Below, piece by piece: positions 52,793 through 60,745 of a stretch of 64,000 bases of DNA (positions are counted from its first letter, which is position 1; every line of letters starts with the position of its first letter). Source of the stretch: Fibrobacter sp. UWB11 (lineage in GTDB: Bacteria; Fibrobacterota; Fibrobacteria; Fibrobacterales; Fibrobacteraceae); NCBI RefSeq assembly GCF_900143015.1, contig NZ_FSRT01000001.1, positions 620,001 to 684,000 of the forward strand, given 5' to 3'. The position numbers and the translations under genes are program-made. The notes under the pieces were generated by a model. The model saw nothing but the letters and a program-made list of their open reading frames with translations. It was not told where the DNA came from and did no database searches.

Positions 52793-53212
52793 ATGTTTGA
52801 ATCGCTCTTTGACAAGTACCCGTTTTTCAGAAAAGTCCCAGCCATCCTCTGCATGGCGATAATCTTCAAAATTTCATCGATGACATCTTATGAACTCGAA
52901 GATTTCCCGCATGTGTGGGATAAACTGGCGCATACGTGCGAATATGCGACTTTGGCGGGTTGCTTTTGCATGTGGTGGGCACGTGGCCAGTGGTCTTTGA
53001 AACCGTGGCTCAAGGTGCTAATCGTGATGGCTATTGCGCTTGCTTACGGTTGCACGGACGAATATCACCAGAGTTTTGTGGAAGGGCGCGATTGCAGCGG
53101 TTATGATTTGATCGCCGATGCTCTTGGCGGCATGATTGGCGGCTCGGTGTACGTGTTGGTTGTGTGGATTCTCAATCGCTATGACCCGTTGCCGTCAACA
53201 GTGAATGAATAG
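52793..53212 (+). CDS. VanZ-family membrane protein
   Basis: 139 residues, three or four membrane helices. The family pattern is complete: DKLAHTCEYATLAGCF, then CTDEYHQSFVEGRDCSGYDLIADALGG (DE-x-HQ ... R ... D-x2-AD-x2-G). The members' role is uncertain, apart from glycopeptide (teicoplanin) resistance in VanZ itself. TAAATT lies exactly 7 nt before the ATG with no ribosome-binding site, so the mRNA is likely leaderless. Confidence 0.85.
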   Translation: MFESLFDKYPFFRKVPAILCMAIIFKISSMTSYELEDFPHVWDKLAHTCEYATLAGCFCMWWARGQWSLKPWLKVLIVMAIALAYGCTDEYHQSFVEGRDCSGYDLIADALGGMIGGSVYVLVVWILNRYDPLPSTVNE

Positions 53213-53230
53213 CTGTCTTTGCTATGATGT

Positions 53231-53842
53231 CTAGGCTTGTTTGCAAACCGCAATAACGATAGAAGTTATAATAAACACGACAATTGCAATACCTATTGCA
53301 ATTCTTTCCTTTTTACGGTACATTTTTACATCGTAGTCGGGGACATGTGTATTGACTATTTTTGCGCAAATAAATCCCTGTGCGGTGGCGTATCCGATGC
53401 ATACTAAAAGTGGGATAAGCCCTTTGACGGATTGAGATATTTGAGGATGTTTGCTGGCAATATTTGCAATAGTGTTGGCGAATGGAAGGGTGAGGAAAAA
53501 TAAAGCAAGATTGGCAACAAATATTTTGAAAAAGAAACTTAATGAAGATTTAGTCTCGCGCAAAACTTTATGATGAAGCAATGTTTGGATAATAGCTACA
53601 TAAATATAACCGAATGCAGCTAGTCCAAAGATGAATGAACTCCACATGAATAAACCGGCCGGTTTGCGGTCATCTTCGACGCTGTTTTCTTGCGGGGCGG
53701 AAACGATGCTTGCTTCGTGCGTTTTTGTACTGTCATGATGTGGATTGTTTTTAAAGTTCGGATGCTCTTCGTTAGGAGCATCGCACCAAAGGCAACATGG
53801 CATGTCGTCTTCGTATTCCTTTCCGCATTTTTTGCAAATCAT
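53231..53842 (-). CDS. Zinc-ribbon membrane protein
   Basis: 203 residues. A four-Cys zinc ribbon opens the protein (CKKCGKEY, then CCLWC, residues 3-20), followed by a His/Asp/Glu-rich linker and four membrane segments from about residue 65 (FMWSSFIFGLAAFGYIYVAI, FFKIFVANLALFFLTLPFA, GLIPLLVCIGYATAQGFICA, IAIGIAIVVFIITSIVIAV). AAGGAA precedes the ATG. No function is assigned. Confidence 0.72.
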   Translation of the reverse strand: MICKKCGKEYEDDMPCCLWCDAPNEEHPNFKNNPHHDSTKTHEASIVSAPQENSVEDDRKPAGLFMWSSFIFGLAAFGYIYVAIIQTLLHHKVLRETKSSLSFFFKIFVANLALFFLTLPFANTIANIASKHPQISQSVKGLIPLLVCIGYATAQGFICAKIVNTHVPDYDVKMYRKKERIAIGIAIVVFIITSIVIAVCKQA

Positions 53843-53875
53843 TGAGCGTTCCTTGAAATTTTTGCGTATAAAATA

Positions 53876-54811
53876 TTAAAATTTCCCAAGCAATATAATT
53901 TCGCGTTTTAGTTGGATGCCGAATTTTTGGGCAACGGCATTTTGTACGTATTCGCTAAGCGTCTTGATGTCTGCTGCGGTTGCTCCGCCTACGTTTACGA
54001 TGAAATTTGCATGGACGCGGCTTACTTCGGCGCCGCCTATGCGGTAGCCTTTTAAGCCAGCTTGTTCGATGTAGTAACCTGGTGCGATTTGTGTTGGCGT
54101 TTCGGCGGCGCCGGCATCGAGACGCTTGAAGGTGCTGCCTGCATTGGGCATGGAAAGCGGTTGCGAATTGCGGCGCTTTGTCATGCATTCTTGCATTTCG
54201 TTTTCGATATCCTTGACTGTTTTGCCGAGTTCTATGGCAGGCGTGAGCTGGAATGTGGCAGAAAGGATTGTTTCGGCGCTTTCTGCAGAAGTTACGGATG
54301 CCGCGAGTTCTTGAAAAATGCTGTGGCGGTAGGCAAATTTGCAATCTGCTGCGGCTCGCGTGTGCAAATTGCCGGCAGAATTGATGCTTTCGACTTCAAC
54401 GCAAGTTTGCGAAACATCTTGTCCATAAGCGCCTGCGTTCATAAAAATCGCACCGCCGAGGCTCCCGGGGATGCCTGCGAGTTTGTGGATGCCGGCAAGC
54501 CCTTCGTTAATGGTATAGCGGGCGAGGCGAGCAAGTGGCGTGGCGCCTTTGACGCAAATTTTCCCGTTGCCGAGATTCGTGATTTCCGAGAAAAACTTAC
54601 CGAGCTGGATGATGACGCCGTTGTAACCGCGGTCTGAAACGAGCAAGTTTGTGCCTTTGCCGAGTATGTAGCTCGGGAGCGTGTGCTCATTTGCAAATGC
54701 GATTGCTTCTTTGATATCGTCAACAGATTCTGTTTTGATAAAATATTTTGCGGGACCGCCTACTTTAAAGGACGTGTGCTCGCACATCGGTACATTTTCA
54801 AGAATAATCAT
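53876..54811 (-). CDS. murB: UDP-N-acetylenolpyruvoylglucosamine reductase (MurB)
   Basis: 311 residues from the ATG giving MIILENVPMCEHTSFKVGGPA, the conserved beginning of MurB. FAD-binding elements are LGKGTNLLVSDRGYNGVII and LAGIPGSLGGAIFMNAGAYG; the catalytic region has YRHSIF, NAGSTFKR (Ser acid) and a C-terminal EV-less tail typical of the shorter type IIb. It reduces UDP-GlcNAc enolpyruvate to UDP-MurNAc with NADPH in peptidoglycan synthesis. Unusually it is not in a mur/fts cluster. TATATT lies 6 nt before the ATG, shared with the divergent primase promoter. Confidence 0.93.
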   Translation of the reverse strand: MIILENVPMCEHTSFKVGGPAKYFIKTESVDDIKEAIAFANEHTLPSYILGKGTNLLVSDRGYNGVIIQLGKFFSEITNLGNGKICVKGATPLARLARYTINEGLAGIHKLAGIPGSLGGAIFMNAGAYGQDVSQTCVEVESINSAGNLHTRAAADCKFAYRHSIFQELAASVTSAESAETILSATFQLTPAIELGKTVKDIENEMQECMTKRRNSQPLSMPNAGSTFKRLDAGAAETPTQIAPGYYIEQAGLKGYRIGGAEVSRVHANFIVNVGGATAADIKTLSEYVQNAVAQKFGIQLKREIILLGKF

Positions 54812-54838
54812 GACGAAAATATATATATTCTTTGTGCA
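54812..54838. promoter_or_regulatory. 27-nt divergent, apparently leaderless promoter pair
   Basis: The only sequence between the murB and primase start codons is AT-rich with AATATATATATT at its centre, which reads as a -10 on both strands (6 nt to murB, 9 nt to the primase ATG). No ribosome-binding site fits on either side. Confidence 0.6.
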
Positions 54839-55996
54839 ATGACAGAAGAGGAACTCAAACAATTTAAGGCGGCGCTCTCGATTACTGCAGTAGCGACTGC
54901 GCTAGGTGTGCCTGTGGTGCGTGGTCGTTGCCGTTGCTTTTTTCCGACTCGTCATTCACACGGCGATAGAACGCCTTCTGTTTCGTTCTCGGAAGAACGT
55001 GGAACTTTCCGATGCTGGGTCTGCGATGATGTCCGTGGCGATGTGATTTCGCTTGTCCAGATTGTCAAGAATTGTTCCTTTTTAGAAGCTTTGAACTGGC
55101 TCAAGGAAACGTATGGATTCTTGGTGCCTGGGGCAAAATCTCCGGTGCAAAATTATGCGGCTGCACCGAATATTTCGCCCGCAGTTGCTTCGGCGCAGGT
55201 TCATACGACAGCGCAAAACGCCTCGTTTGTGGCAAAAGTGGCGGTGCGCGAAGCGGCTCTTGAATATACCTCACCAGAGCCTGCAAAAGAACTTGTCTCA
55301 GAAGATGAACGCAAGAAGATTATTCTTTCGTTCCTTAAAATGTTGAGCCCGGTCGATAAGACTCCGGCTGCATCATACCTTGCTCGGCGCCGCATTTACA
55401 AGCCTATTTGGGACAAAATGCTTTTGCGTACGATAATGGATTATGGCGCACTCAACAACAAGCTCAAGGAAACTTACGATTTGGAAGTCCTCAAGTACGT
55501 GGGACTTTTTAGTGAAAAAGGTAACTTGAGGTATTACAAGCATCCGCTGTTTTTCCCGTATCTCGACGCCAAACGCCGTTCGTTTTATTTTCAGGCGCGA
55601 GCCATCGATAGCACGGTTGTTCCGAAGGAACTGAACTTGCGCGGAACGGTTCCGTTCCCCTACAACGTTTCGGCTCTTGATGGAAGGCCTGGGTGGGTTT
55701 ACCTTTGCGAAGGCGTGGTCGATACGCTTACGTTTTTGGGTCAACGCATTGCTGCCATTGGAATTCCTGGAGTGCGTTCGTTCAAGACGGAATGGCTTCC
55801 GCTCTTTAAAAATAAGAGTGTTGTACTTTGTTTGGACAAGGATGAGGCGGGCCGTAGTGGCACGGAGTATTTGCAGACGGTTTTTGCAAACGCGAACATC
55901 CGCACGGTTGTGCTTGGCGATGGTGTCGATCAGTTCGGTAAATTGTCAATGAAAGAAGGCGAAGACATCAACGATTGGTTTGGTGGGAAGAAGTGA
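54839..55996 (+). CDS. DnaG-like primase with CHC2-type zinc finger and Toprim domain
   Basis: 385 residues from ATG 54839 (MTEEELKQFKAALS). The N-terminal zinc-binding region is unusual: C-F-F-P-T-R-H-S-H-G-D-R-T-P-S then FRCWVCDD, so a Cys and His pair is followed by C-x2-C (residues about 34-68). A linker rich in Ala/Val leads to the primase core and the Toprim domain (VYLCEGVVDTLTFLG at about 285-299, with catalytic Glu; VVLCLDKDEAGRSG at about 325-338, with D-x-D). It lacks the C-terminal helicase-interacting part of DnaG (about 600 aa). It could be a mobile-element primase or a second cellular primase. Confidence 0.8.
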   Translation: MTEEELKQFKAALSITAVATALGVPVVRGRCRCFFPTRHSHGDRTPSVSFSEERGTFRCWVCDDVRGDVISLVQIVKNCSFLEALNWLKETYGFLVPGAKSPVQNYAAAPNISPAVASAQVHTTAQNASFVAKVAVREAALEYTSPEPAKELVSEDERKKIILSFLKMLSPVDKTPAASYLARRRIYKPIWDKMLLRTIMDYGALNNKLKETYDLEVLKYVGLFSEKGNLRYYKHPLFFPYLDAKRRSFYFQARAIDSTVVPKELNLRGTVPFPYNVSALDGRPGWVYLCEGVVDTLTFLGQRIAAIGIPGVRSFKTEWLPLFKNKSVVLCLDKDEAGRSGTEYLQTVFANANIRTVVLGDGVDQFGKLSMKEGEDINDWFGGKK

Positions 55997-56008
55997 TGAG
56001 CCTTCGGC

Positions 56009-57328
56009 TCATATCCCTAGCACTCTTGTTATTTCCTCCTCATCTGTAATTCCTTCTGCAACAAGTTTTTGCGCATATTCTTGCATGGTGCCGTCGGCGT
56101 AGGTGTTATTGGGTAAGAGTAATTCACAGACAACGGTTCTGCCTTTGTAATGATGGGTGGACTTGCAAGACTCGTTTTTGTCTAGCTTTCTTACGAGGCG
56201 TTGTGCGAAAACTCCGAGCAAGGTTTCGTTTAAAATACTTTGAGAAATGCCGAGATCAATTAAGCGAGATGTTGCGGATTTGGCGCTGTTCGTGTGCAAC
56301 GTGCTCAAGACGAAATGCCCTGTTTGTGCGGCTCGAATTGCAATTTGTGCAGTTTCTGCATCGCGAATTTCTCCAACGAGAATCACGTCTGGGTCTTGGC
56401 GCAAAATGGAACGCAATGCGACCGCAAACGTGAATCCGCATTTCTCGTTTACGGGAACTTGATTGGCTCCGCGGAGTTCGTATTCTACCGGATCTTCGAT
56501 GGTCGTGACGTTGATTTTTTGCTGGATGATTTCGCGGAGTCCTGCATAAAGCGTTGTTGTTTTGCCGCTCCCGGTGGGGCCTGTTACAAGGAATACCCCT
56601 TGCGGTGCGCTGAAAATGCATCGGAGTGCTTGGAGCGTTTTTTCGCTAAACTCGAGACTAGCGAGCGTTTGTGCGGAATCATTTGCGGGGAGCAGTCGCA
56701 AAACGCATTTTTCGCCATTGCTAATCGGGATTGTACTTAAGCGCACGTTCACTTTCTCGTGAAAATCCTCAAATGCAAAACTCCCGTCGTGCGGCAAACG
56801 GCGCTCTGTGATATCGACATTTGCCATGACCTTGAGGCGTATCAATACAGGCTCAGCGAGCCATTGCGGAAATGTGCGGTATTCAGTTAAAAGTCCGTCA
56901 ATGCGGAAACGTACGCGGAGAGCATCAGCCATCGGTTCAAGGTGAATGTCGGTTGCTTTTTTCTGCAATGCCTTGACGATAAGGCTATCGACGAGATTTA
57001 TAATGGGCGCTGATTCCCAGGATGTGTTGCGCGATGCATCAAGTTGCTTGATGTCTTTGAACAAATCTTCATCATCGATAGATTCTGCGTGGCTGTGCAT
57101 TAGCCGAATTTCGGCAGGGGAATGTTCTTCGGGAATGATTTGTTGCTGCGTGATAAAACGGATTTTTTCAAGTAAAAGTTCGTCGCTTGCATTTGGAACT
57201 GCGACTTTCAGGGGCGCGGCGCTTTTTTCATCGCTTTCCATGACACATTCTCCGCAGCACTCGGCTTCCGCCATTACTGCAATCCCGTTTTTCTGGCACC
57301 ATTTTTTGGATAAAATTTTTGTATTCAT
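56009..57328 (-). CDS. GspE/PilB-family secretion ATPase
   Basis: 439 residues from ATG 57328 (MNTKILSKKW). Core motifs: ATDIHLEPM, VRFRIDGLL, Walker A TGPTGSGKTTTLYAGL, Asp box TTIEDPVEYELRG, Walker B DPDVILVGEIRDAETA and His box TGHFVLSTLHTNSA. The tetracysteine zinc motif of GspE/PilB is missing: where two CxxC pairs are expected there is only ESCKSTHHYKGRTVVCELL. The N-terminal domain is also short. No other type II or pilus gene lies in the window, so it is an orphan. TATTTT lies 6 nt before the ATG. Confidence 0.85.
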   Translation of the reverse strand: MNTKILSKKWCQKNGIAVMAEAECCGECVMESDEKSAAPLKVAVPNASDELLLEKIRFITQQQIIPEEHSPAEIRLMHSHAESIDDEDLFKDIKQLDASRNTSWESAPIINLVDSLIVKALQKKATDIHLEPMADALRVRFRIDGLLTEYRTFPQWLAEPVLIRLKVMANVDITERRLPHDGSFAFEDFHEKVNVRLSTIPISNGEKCVLRLLPANDSAQTLASLEFSEKTLQALRCIFSAPQGVFLVTGPTGSGKTTTLYAGLREIIQQKINVTTIEDPVEYELRGANQVPVNEKCGFTFAVALRSILRQDPDVILVGEIRDAETAQIAIRAAQTGHFVLSTLHTNSAKSATSRLIDLGISQSILNETLLGVFAQRLVRKLDKNESCKSTHHYKGRTVVCELLLPNNTYADGTMQEYAQKLVAEGITDEEEITRVLGI

Positions 57329-57373
57329 CCCCGTAAAATACAATCAAAAAATTCAAAAAATCACTTTCATGCA

Positions 57374-57400
57374 AATTTTGCAACCTATGGTTTGCAAAGT
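57374..57400 (+). repeat. 27-nt TTTTGCAA palindrome, copy 2
   Basis: Shares 22 of 27 positions with 27124-27150, including AAATTTTGCAACC and GTTTGCAAA. It lies about 35 nt upstream of the GspE -10. Confidence 0.5.
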
Positions 57401-57505
57401 AGTCAATGGTCGATGGTCATTAGTTGTTTGTTAAAGTTTGGCGGCGAAGCCGCGATTATAAAAAACAATGGCTAAATACTATTGACTAATAGCCAATGGC
57501 TATAA
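57400..57505 (+). repeat. Degenerate AATGGTCATTAGT repeats
   Basis: Two clusters, 57400-57430 (AGTCAATGGTCGATGGTCATTAGT) and 57466-57502 (AATGGCTAAATACTATTGACTAATAGCCAATGGCT), of the same family as at 43345 and 48042; the latter contains a TGGCTA/TAGCCA inverted repeat. Confidence 0.5.
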
Positions 57506-57511
57506 ATGCAA

Positions 57512-57538
57512 AAAAGTCCCCCGGGTGGGGGACTTTGC
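57512..57538 (-). terminator. Terminator of the efflux operon
   Basis: AAAGTCCCCC and GGGGGACTTT around a short loop. On the minus strand the stem is followed by TTTTTTGC, so it ends the TolC-adaptor-RND transcript. Confidence 0.8.
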
Positions 57539-57560
57539 GGAGTTGTCTAATGAAACTCGA

Positions 57561-60500
57561 TTAAGCCTTGCTCATTTTTGCCTTGACCTTGCTAGCGCCT
57601 TTCTTGGCCTTGCTAAAGAGGGCGTTCGGGAGCCAGAAGAATGTCGGCACAAGGAACATGGTAAGCACGGCTGACACGATCAAGCCACCCACAGAGGCGA
57701 TACCCATCGGCTGCGTCATGGCGGCGACGTTACCACCGAGTGCGAATGCGAGCGGGAGCTGTGCAATCACGGAGGCAAGCGTTGCAAGCATAATCGGCTG
57801 GAACTTGGCTTTTGCGGCCGTAAGCACTGCCGAGCGGCGGCCCATGCTTCCACTACGCAACAGGCGGTTTGCTTCGTCCAGCAAAAGAATGGCGTTGTTC
57901 ACCACCACACCAATCAACATAACGATAGCCATGAGGGCAATCATGGAGAGCGCCTTGCCGGTAAAGATAAGGGCGAGGAGCACACCGATAGCACCCATCG
58001 GGATGGTCGTCATGATAATGAACGGCTGGGCAAAGCTTTCGAGGAGTGCGATGAGCAAGATATAGGTAAGGATAATTGCCATCACGATTGCCGTCATGAA
58101 TTCCTTCTGCATGTCGTTCTGCATGTCGGCGTTACCACCGAAGCTGAACGAGATTCCTTCTGGGAGTTCGTCCTTCATGCTGTTTGTAAGTTCCGTGAGT
58201 TTGCCCATGATTTCACCGGTCGTGTGGCCAGGGAGCAAGTTCATCGAAACGTCTACACGTCTCATCTTGCGCTTACGGTCAATACGCGTCGGACCAGCAC
58301 CATCTTCGATGTGGAAGAGTTCACTTGCACTCACGTAACCTTTAGGAGTCTTGACTGGCAGGTCTTCGATGTCGGCATGGCTCTGTCTATCCTTTTCCAT
58401 CAAGCGTACGTAAACGTCGTATTCTTCACCGTCTTCGGTGTACTGGCCTGCTTCGAAACCGTTCACTGCGATGTAGTTGTAGTTTGCGATGGTTTCTAGC
58501 GTTACACCGTAGTCGGCAAGTGCTGCACGATTCGGAATCAAGCGGATTTCCGGCTTACCAGCTTCGTAACTTGTCTTGATATCCACGATACCGTCAATCT
58601 TTTCCTTGACGCGGTCAAGGACGATTTGAGAAGCCTTAATCACGGAGTCTGCATGGAGACCGCTCACTTCGAGCACCACGTCACCGGCGGAGTTGTTCTG
58701 CATTTCAGAGGCGGAGGTGGATTTCACGGAAATGTAGGCGTCAGGAATGTTGGCGAGGTACGGGCGGATGGAGTCGACGATTTCGTCGGTGCTGCGGTGT
58801 CTGCCCTTCCAGTCTTTCATTTTCTTCTTTTCCCAGTCCTTCAAGAGCCTTACACGCATGGTAGCCTGGTTTACGGTCGTAAAGCCGTTGGAACCACCCA
58901 CGTTCATGCTGTAGTGAACAATTTCAGGAATATCCTTGACGCGGGATTCGATAATATGAGCCACGCTGTCGGTCGTTTCGATATTCGTACCTACGGGCAT
59001 TTCGAGCTTGATGCTCATCATGCCTTGGTCCTGTCTCGGGGTAAGTTCAACTGTCAAGTACTGCGTAGCCATAAGGTACACGATAGCACATGTTCCTATA
59101 AGAGCCAAAACCTGGACAATCACGCCTGGAATAGAAAGGCAGAATCCAAGCATCTTCAAGTAGACAAAACGAACACCGTTCAAGGCCTTGGGGAAAAGTC
59201 CCAACAAACTTCCGATAAAGCCCGGCTTTTCTTCGATGATGTTTCCGTTTTCGTCTTTCTTTTTACCCTTGAACAAGTAGGCGGCCATAAGCGGTGTAAG
59301 CGTAAATGTCACGAGGAGCGACACGAATGTTGCAAACACCATGGTCATACCGAATGTTCTAAAGAAGATACCTACGATGGACTTCATGAATGCGATAGGC
59401 ACGAACACGCAGACGTTGGTGAGCGTCGAAGCCATGATGGCAATCATGATTTCAGAAGTGCCCTTGTAGGCGGCTTCCTTCGGGTCAAGGCCTTGGTTCA
59501 ACTTGCTGTTGATGTTTTCAAGCACGACGATGGAGTTCGTCACCAGCAGACCCACGGAACTCGATAGAGCCATGAGGGACATCATGTTGATACCAAAACC
59601 TGCAAAGTACATGAGCGTGAAAGCGCCAATCACAGAAATCGGCATCGTGAGGGCTGCGATAATCATCGTAGAGAACTTGCCGAGGAACAAGAGCAAGAGG
59701 GCGGCGGTAAGCACGATGGCGATAATGATGTTTTGAATAACGTTATCGATAGATTCGTTCACAGCTTCGGACTTGTCGTAAATGAGCGTGAGCTTGAAGC
59801 CTTCCGGGAGAGTCTTGTTGACTTCTTCCAAACGCTTGAGCACGCCTCTGGAAACTTCCACGACGTTTGCGTCGGAGCGCTTCTTGATATCGAGTGCGAC
59901 TGAGTTGATGCCGTTAAAGCGGGAAGTCGATGTAATTGTTTCGATGGTATCTTTCACGACGGCAATTTCAGAGAGCTTGACGACTCCCTTTTCCGTCGGA
60001 ATTTCCATGTTGCGCATTTCATCGAGGTTCTTGAACTTACCTGCGGTACGCACAGACGTGTTCTTGTGCTTGCCGATAACTTCACCAATCGGGAGGTTAA
60101 CGTTGGACATGCCGTAAAGGCCCATCATGGTGCCGATATCGACACCACGGTCCATCATCTTTTCCTTGTCGACTTCGATGGCGATCTGGCGGGTTGTACC
60201 ACCGAAGATATCGACGCTTGCGACACCGGAAACAGAGGTGAAGAGCGGTTCAATTTCGTCTTCGACTTTCTGGCGGAGTTCCGTAGAGTTCAGAGGGCCG
60301 GTAAACGAAATTGCCATGATGGCGGCTCCGTTAATATCGACCTTTGAAATAATCGGAGCCTGCACGGCATCCGGGAAGTCCGCAGAGGCGAGGTCCACCT
60401 TGGAACGCACGTCATTTGCGGCAACGTCCACGTTCACGCCCATGTTGAACATGGCGACGATAATGCCGTAGTTTTCCAAGCAGATGGACTGCACGTAGTC

Positions 60501-60725
60501 GATACCGTCCACGAGTTCCACTTGTTCTTCAATCGGCTTGATAATTGTGGTTTCGATTTCTTCAGGGTTTGCGCCCTTGTAAATGATGGTGGCCGTAACC
60601 ACGGGGACTTCGAATTTCGGCATCAAGTCCACCACCATCATAGAATAGGTATAAAGACCGAACACCACCACGGTCAAGATGACCATGAGCATGGTGATTG
60701 GTTTGTAAATACTGGCTTTAATCAT
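57561..60725 (-). CDS. RND efflux permease (HAE1-like) lacking the usual proton-relay residues
   Basis: 1,054 residues, the full RND length: helix 1 (12-33), a porter domain, helices 2-6 (about 330-500), a second porter domain and helices 8-12 (about 870-1035). In helix 4, where AcrB has D407-D408 (LVDDAIVVVEN), this protein reads LVTNSIVVLEN (T396, N397). In helix 10, where AcrB has K940 (AKNAIL), it reads VNNAIL (N943). So the classical proton-relay triad is absent. It should still form a trimer and export lipophilic compounds with the adaptor and TolC genes upstream, but the coupling ion may differ. Confidence 0.9.
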   Translation of the reverse strand: MIKASIYKPITMLMVILTVVVFGLYTYSMMVVDLMPKFEVPVVTATIIYKGANPEEIETTIIKPIEEQVELVDGIDYVQSICLENYGIIVAMFNMGVNVDVAANDVRSKVDLASADFPDAVQAPIISKVDINGAAIMAISFTGPLNSTELRQKVEDEIEPLFTSVSGVASVDIFGGTTRQIAIEVDKEKMMDRGVDIGTMMGLYGMSNVNLPIGEVIGKHKNTSVRTAGKFKNLDEMRNMEIPTEKGVVKLSEIAVVKDTIETITSTSRFNGINSVALDIKKRSDANVVEVSRGVLKRLEEVNKTLPEGFKLTLIYDKSEAVNESIDNVIQNIIIAIVLTAALLLLFLGKFSTMIIAALTMPISVIGAFTLMYFAGFGINMMSLMALSSSVGLLVTNSIVVLENINSKLNQGLDPKEAAYKGTSEIMIAIMASTLTNVCVFVPIAFMKSIVGIFFRTFGMTMVFATFVSLLVTFTLTPLMAAYLFKGKKKDENGNIIEEKPGFIGSLLGLFPKALNGVRFVYLKMLGFCLSIPGVIVQVLALIGTCAIVYLMATQYLTVELTPRQDQGMMSIKLEMPVGTNIETTDSVAHIIESRVKDIPEIVHYSMNVGGSNGFTTVNQATMRVRLLKDWEKKKMKDWKGRHRSTDEIVDSIRPYLANIPDAYISVKSTSASEMQNNSAGDVVLEVSGLHADSVIKASQIVLDRVKEKIDGIVDIKTSYEAGKPEIRLIPNRAALADYGVTLETIANYNYIAVNGFEAGQYTEDGEEYDVYVRLMEKDRQSHADIEDLPVKTPKGYVSASELFHIEDGAGPTRIDRKRKMRRVDVSMNLLPGHTTGEIMGKLTELTNSMKDELPEGISFSFGGNADMQNDMQKEFMTAIVMAIILTYILLIALLESFAQPFIIMTTIPMGAIGVLLALIFTGKALSMIALMAIVMLIGVVVNNAILLLDEANRLLRSGSMGRRSAVLTAAKAKFQPIMLATLASVIAQLPLAFALGGNVAAMTQPMGIASVGGLIVSAVLTMFLVPTFFWLPNALFSKAKKGASKVKAKMSKA

Positions 60726-60745
60726 TGACTATACTCCAGTGTCGA

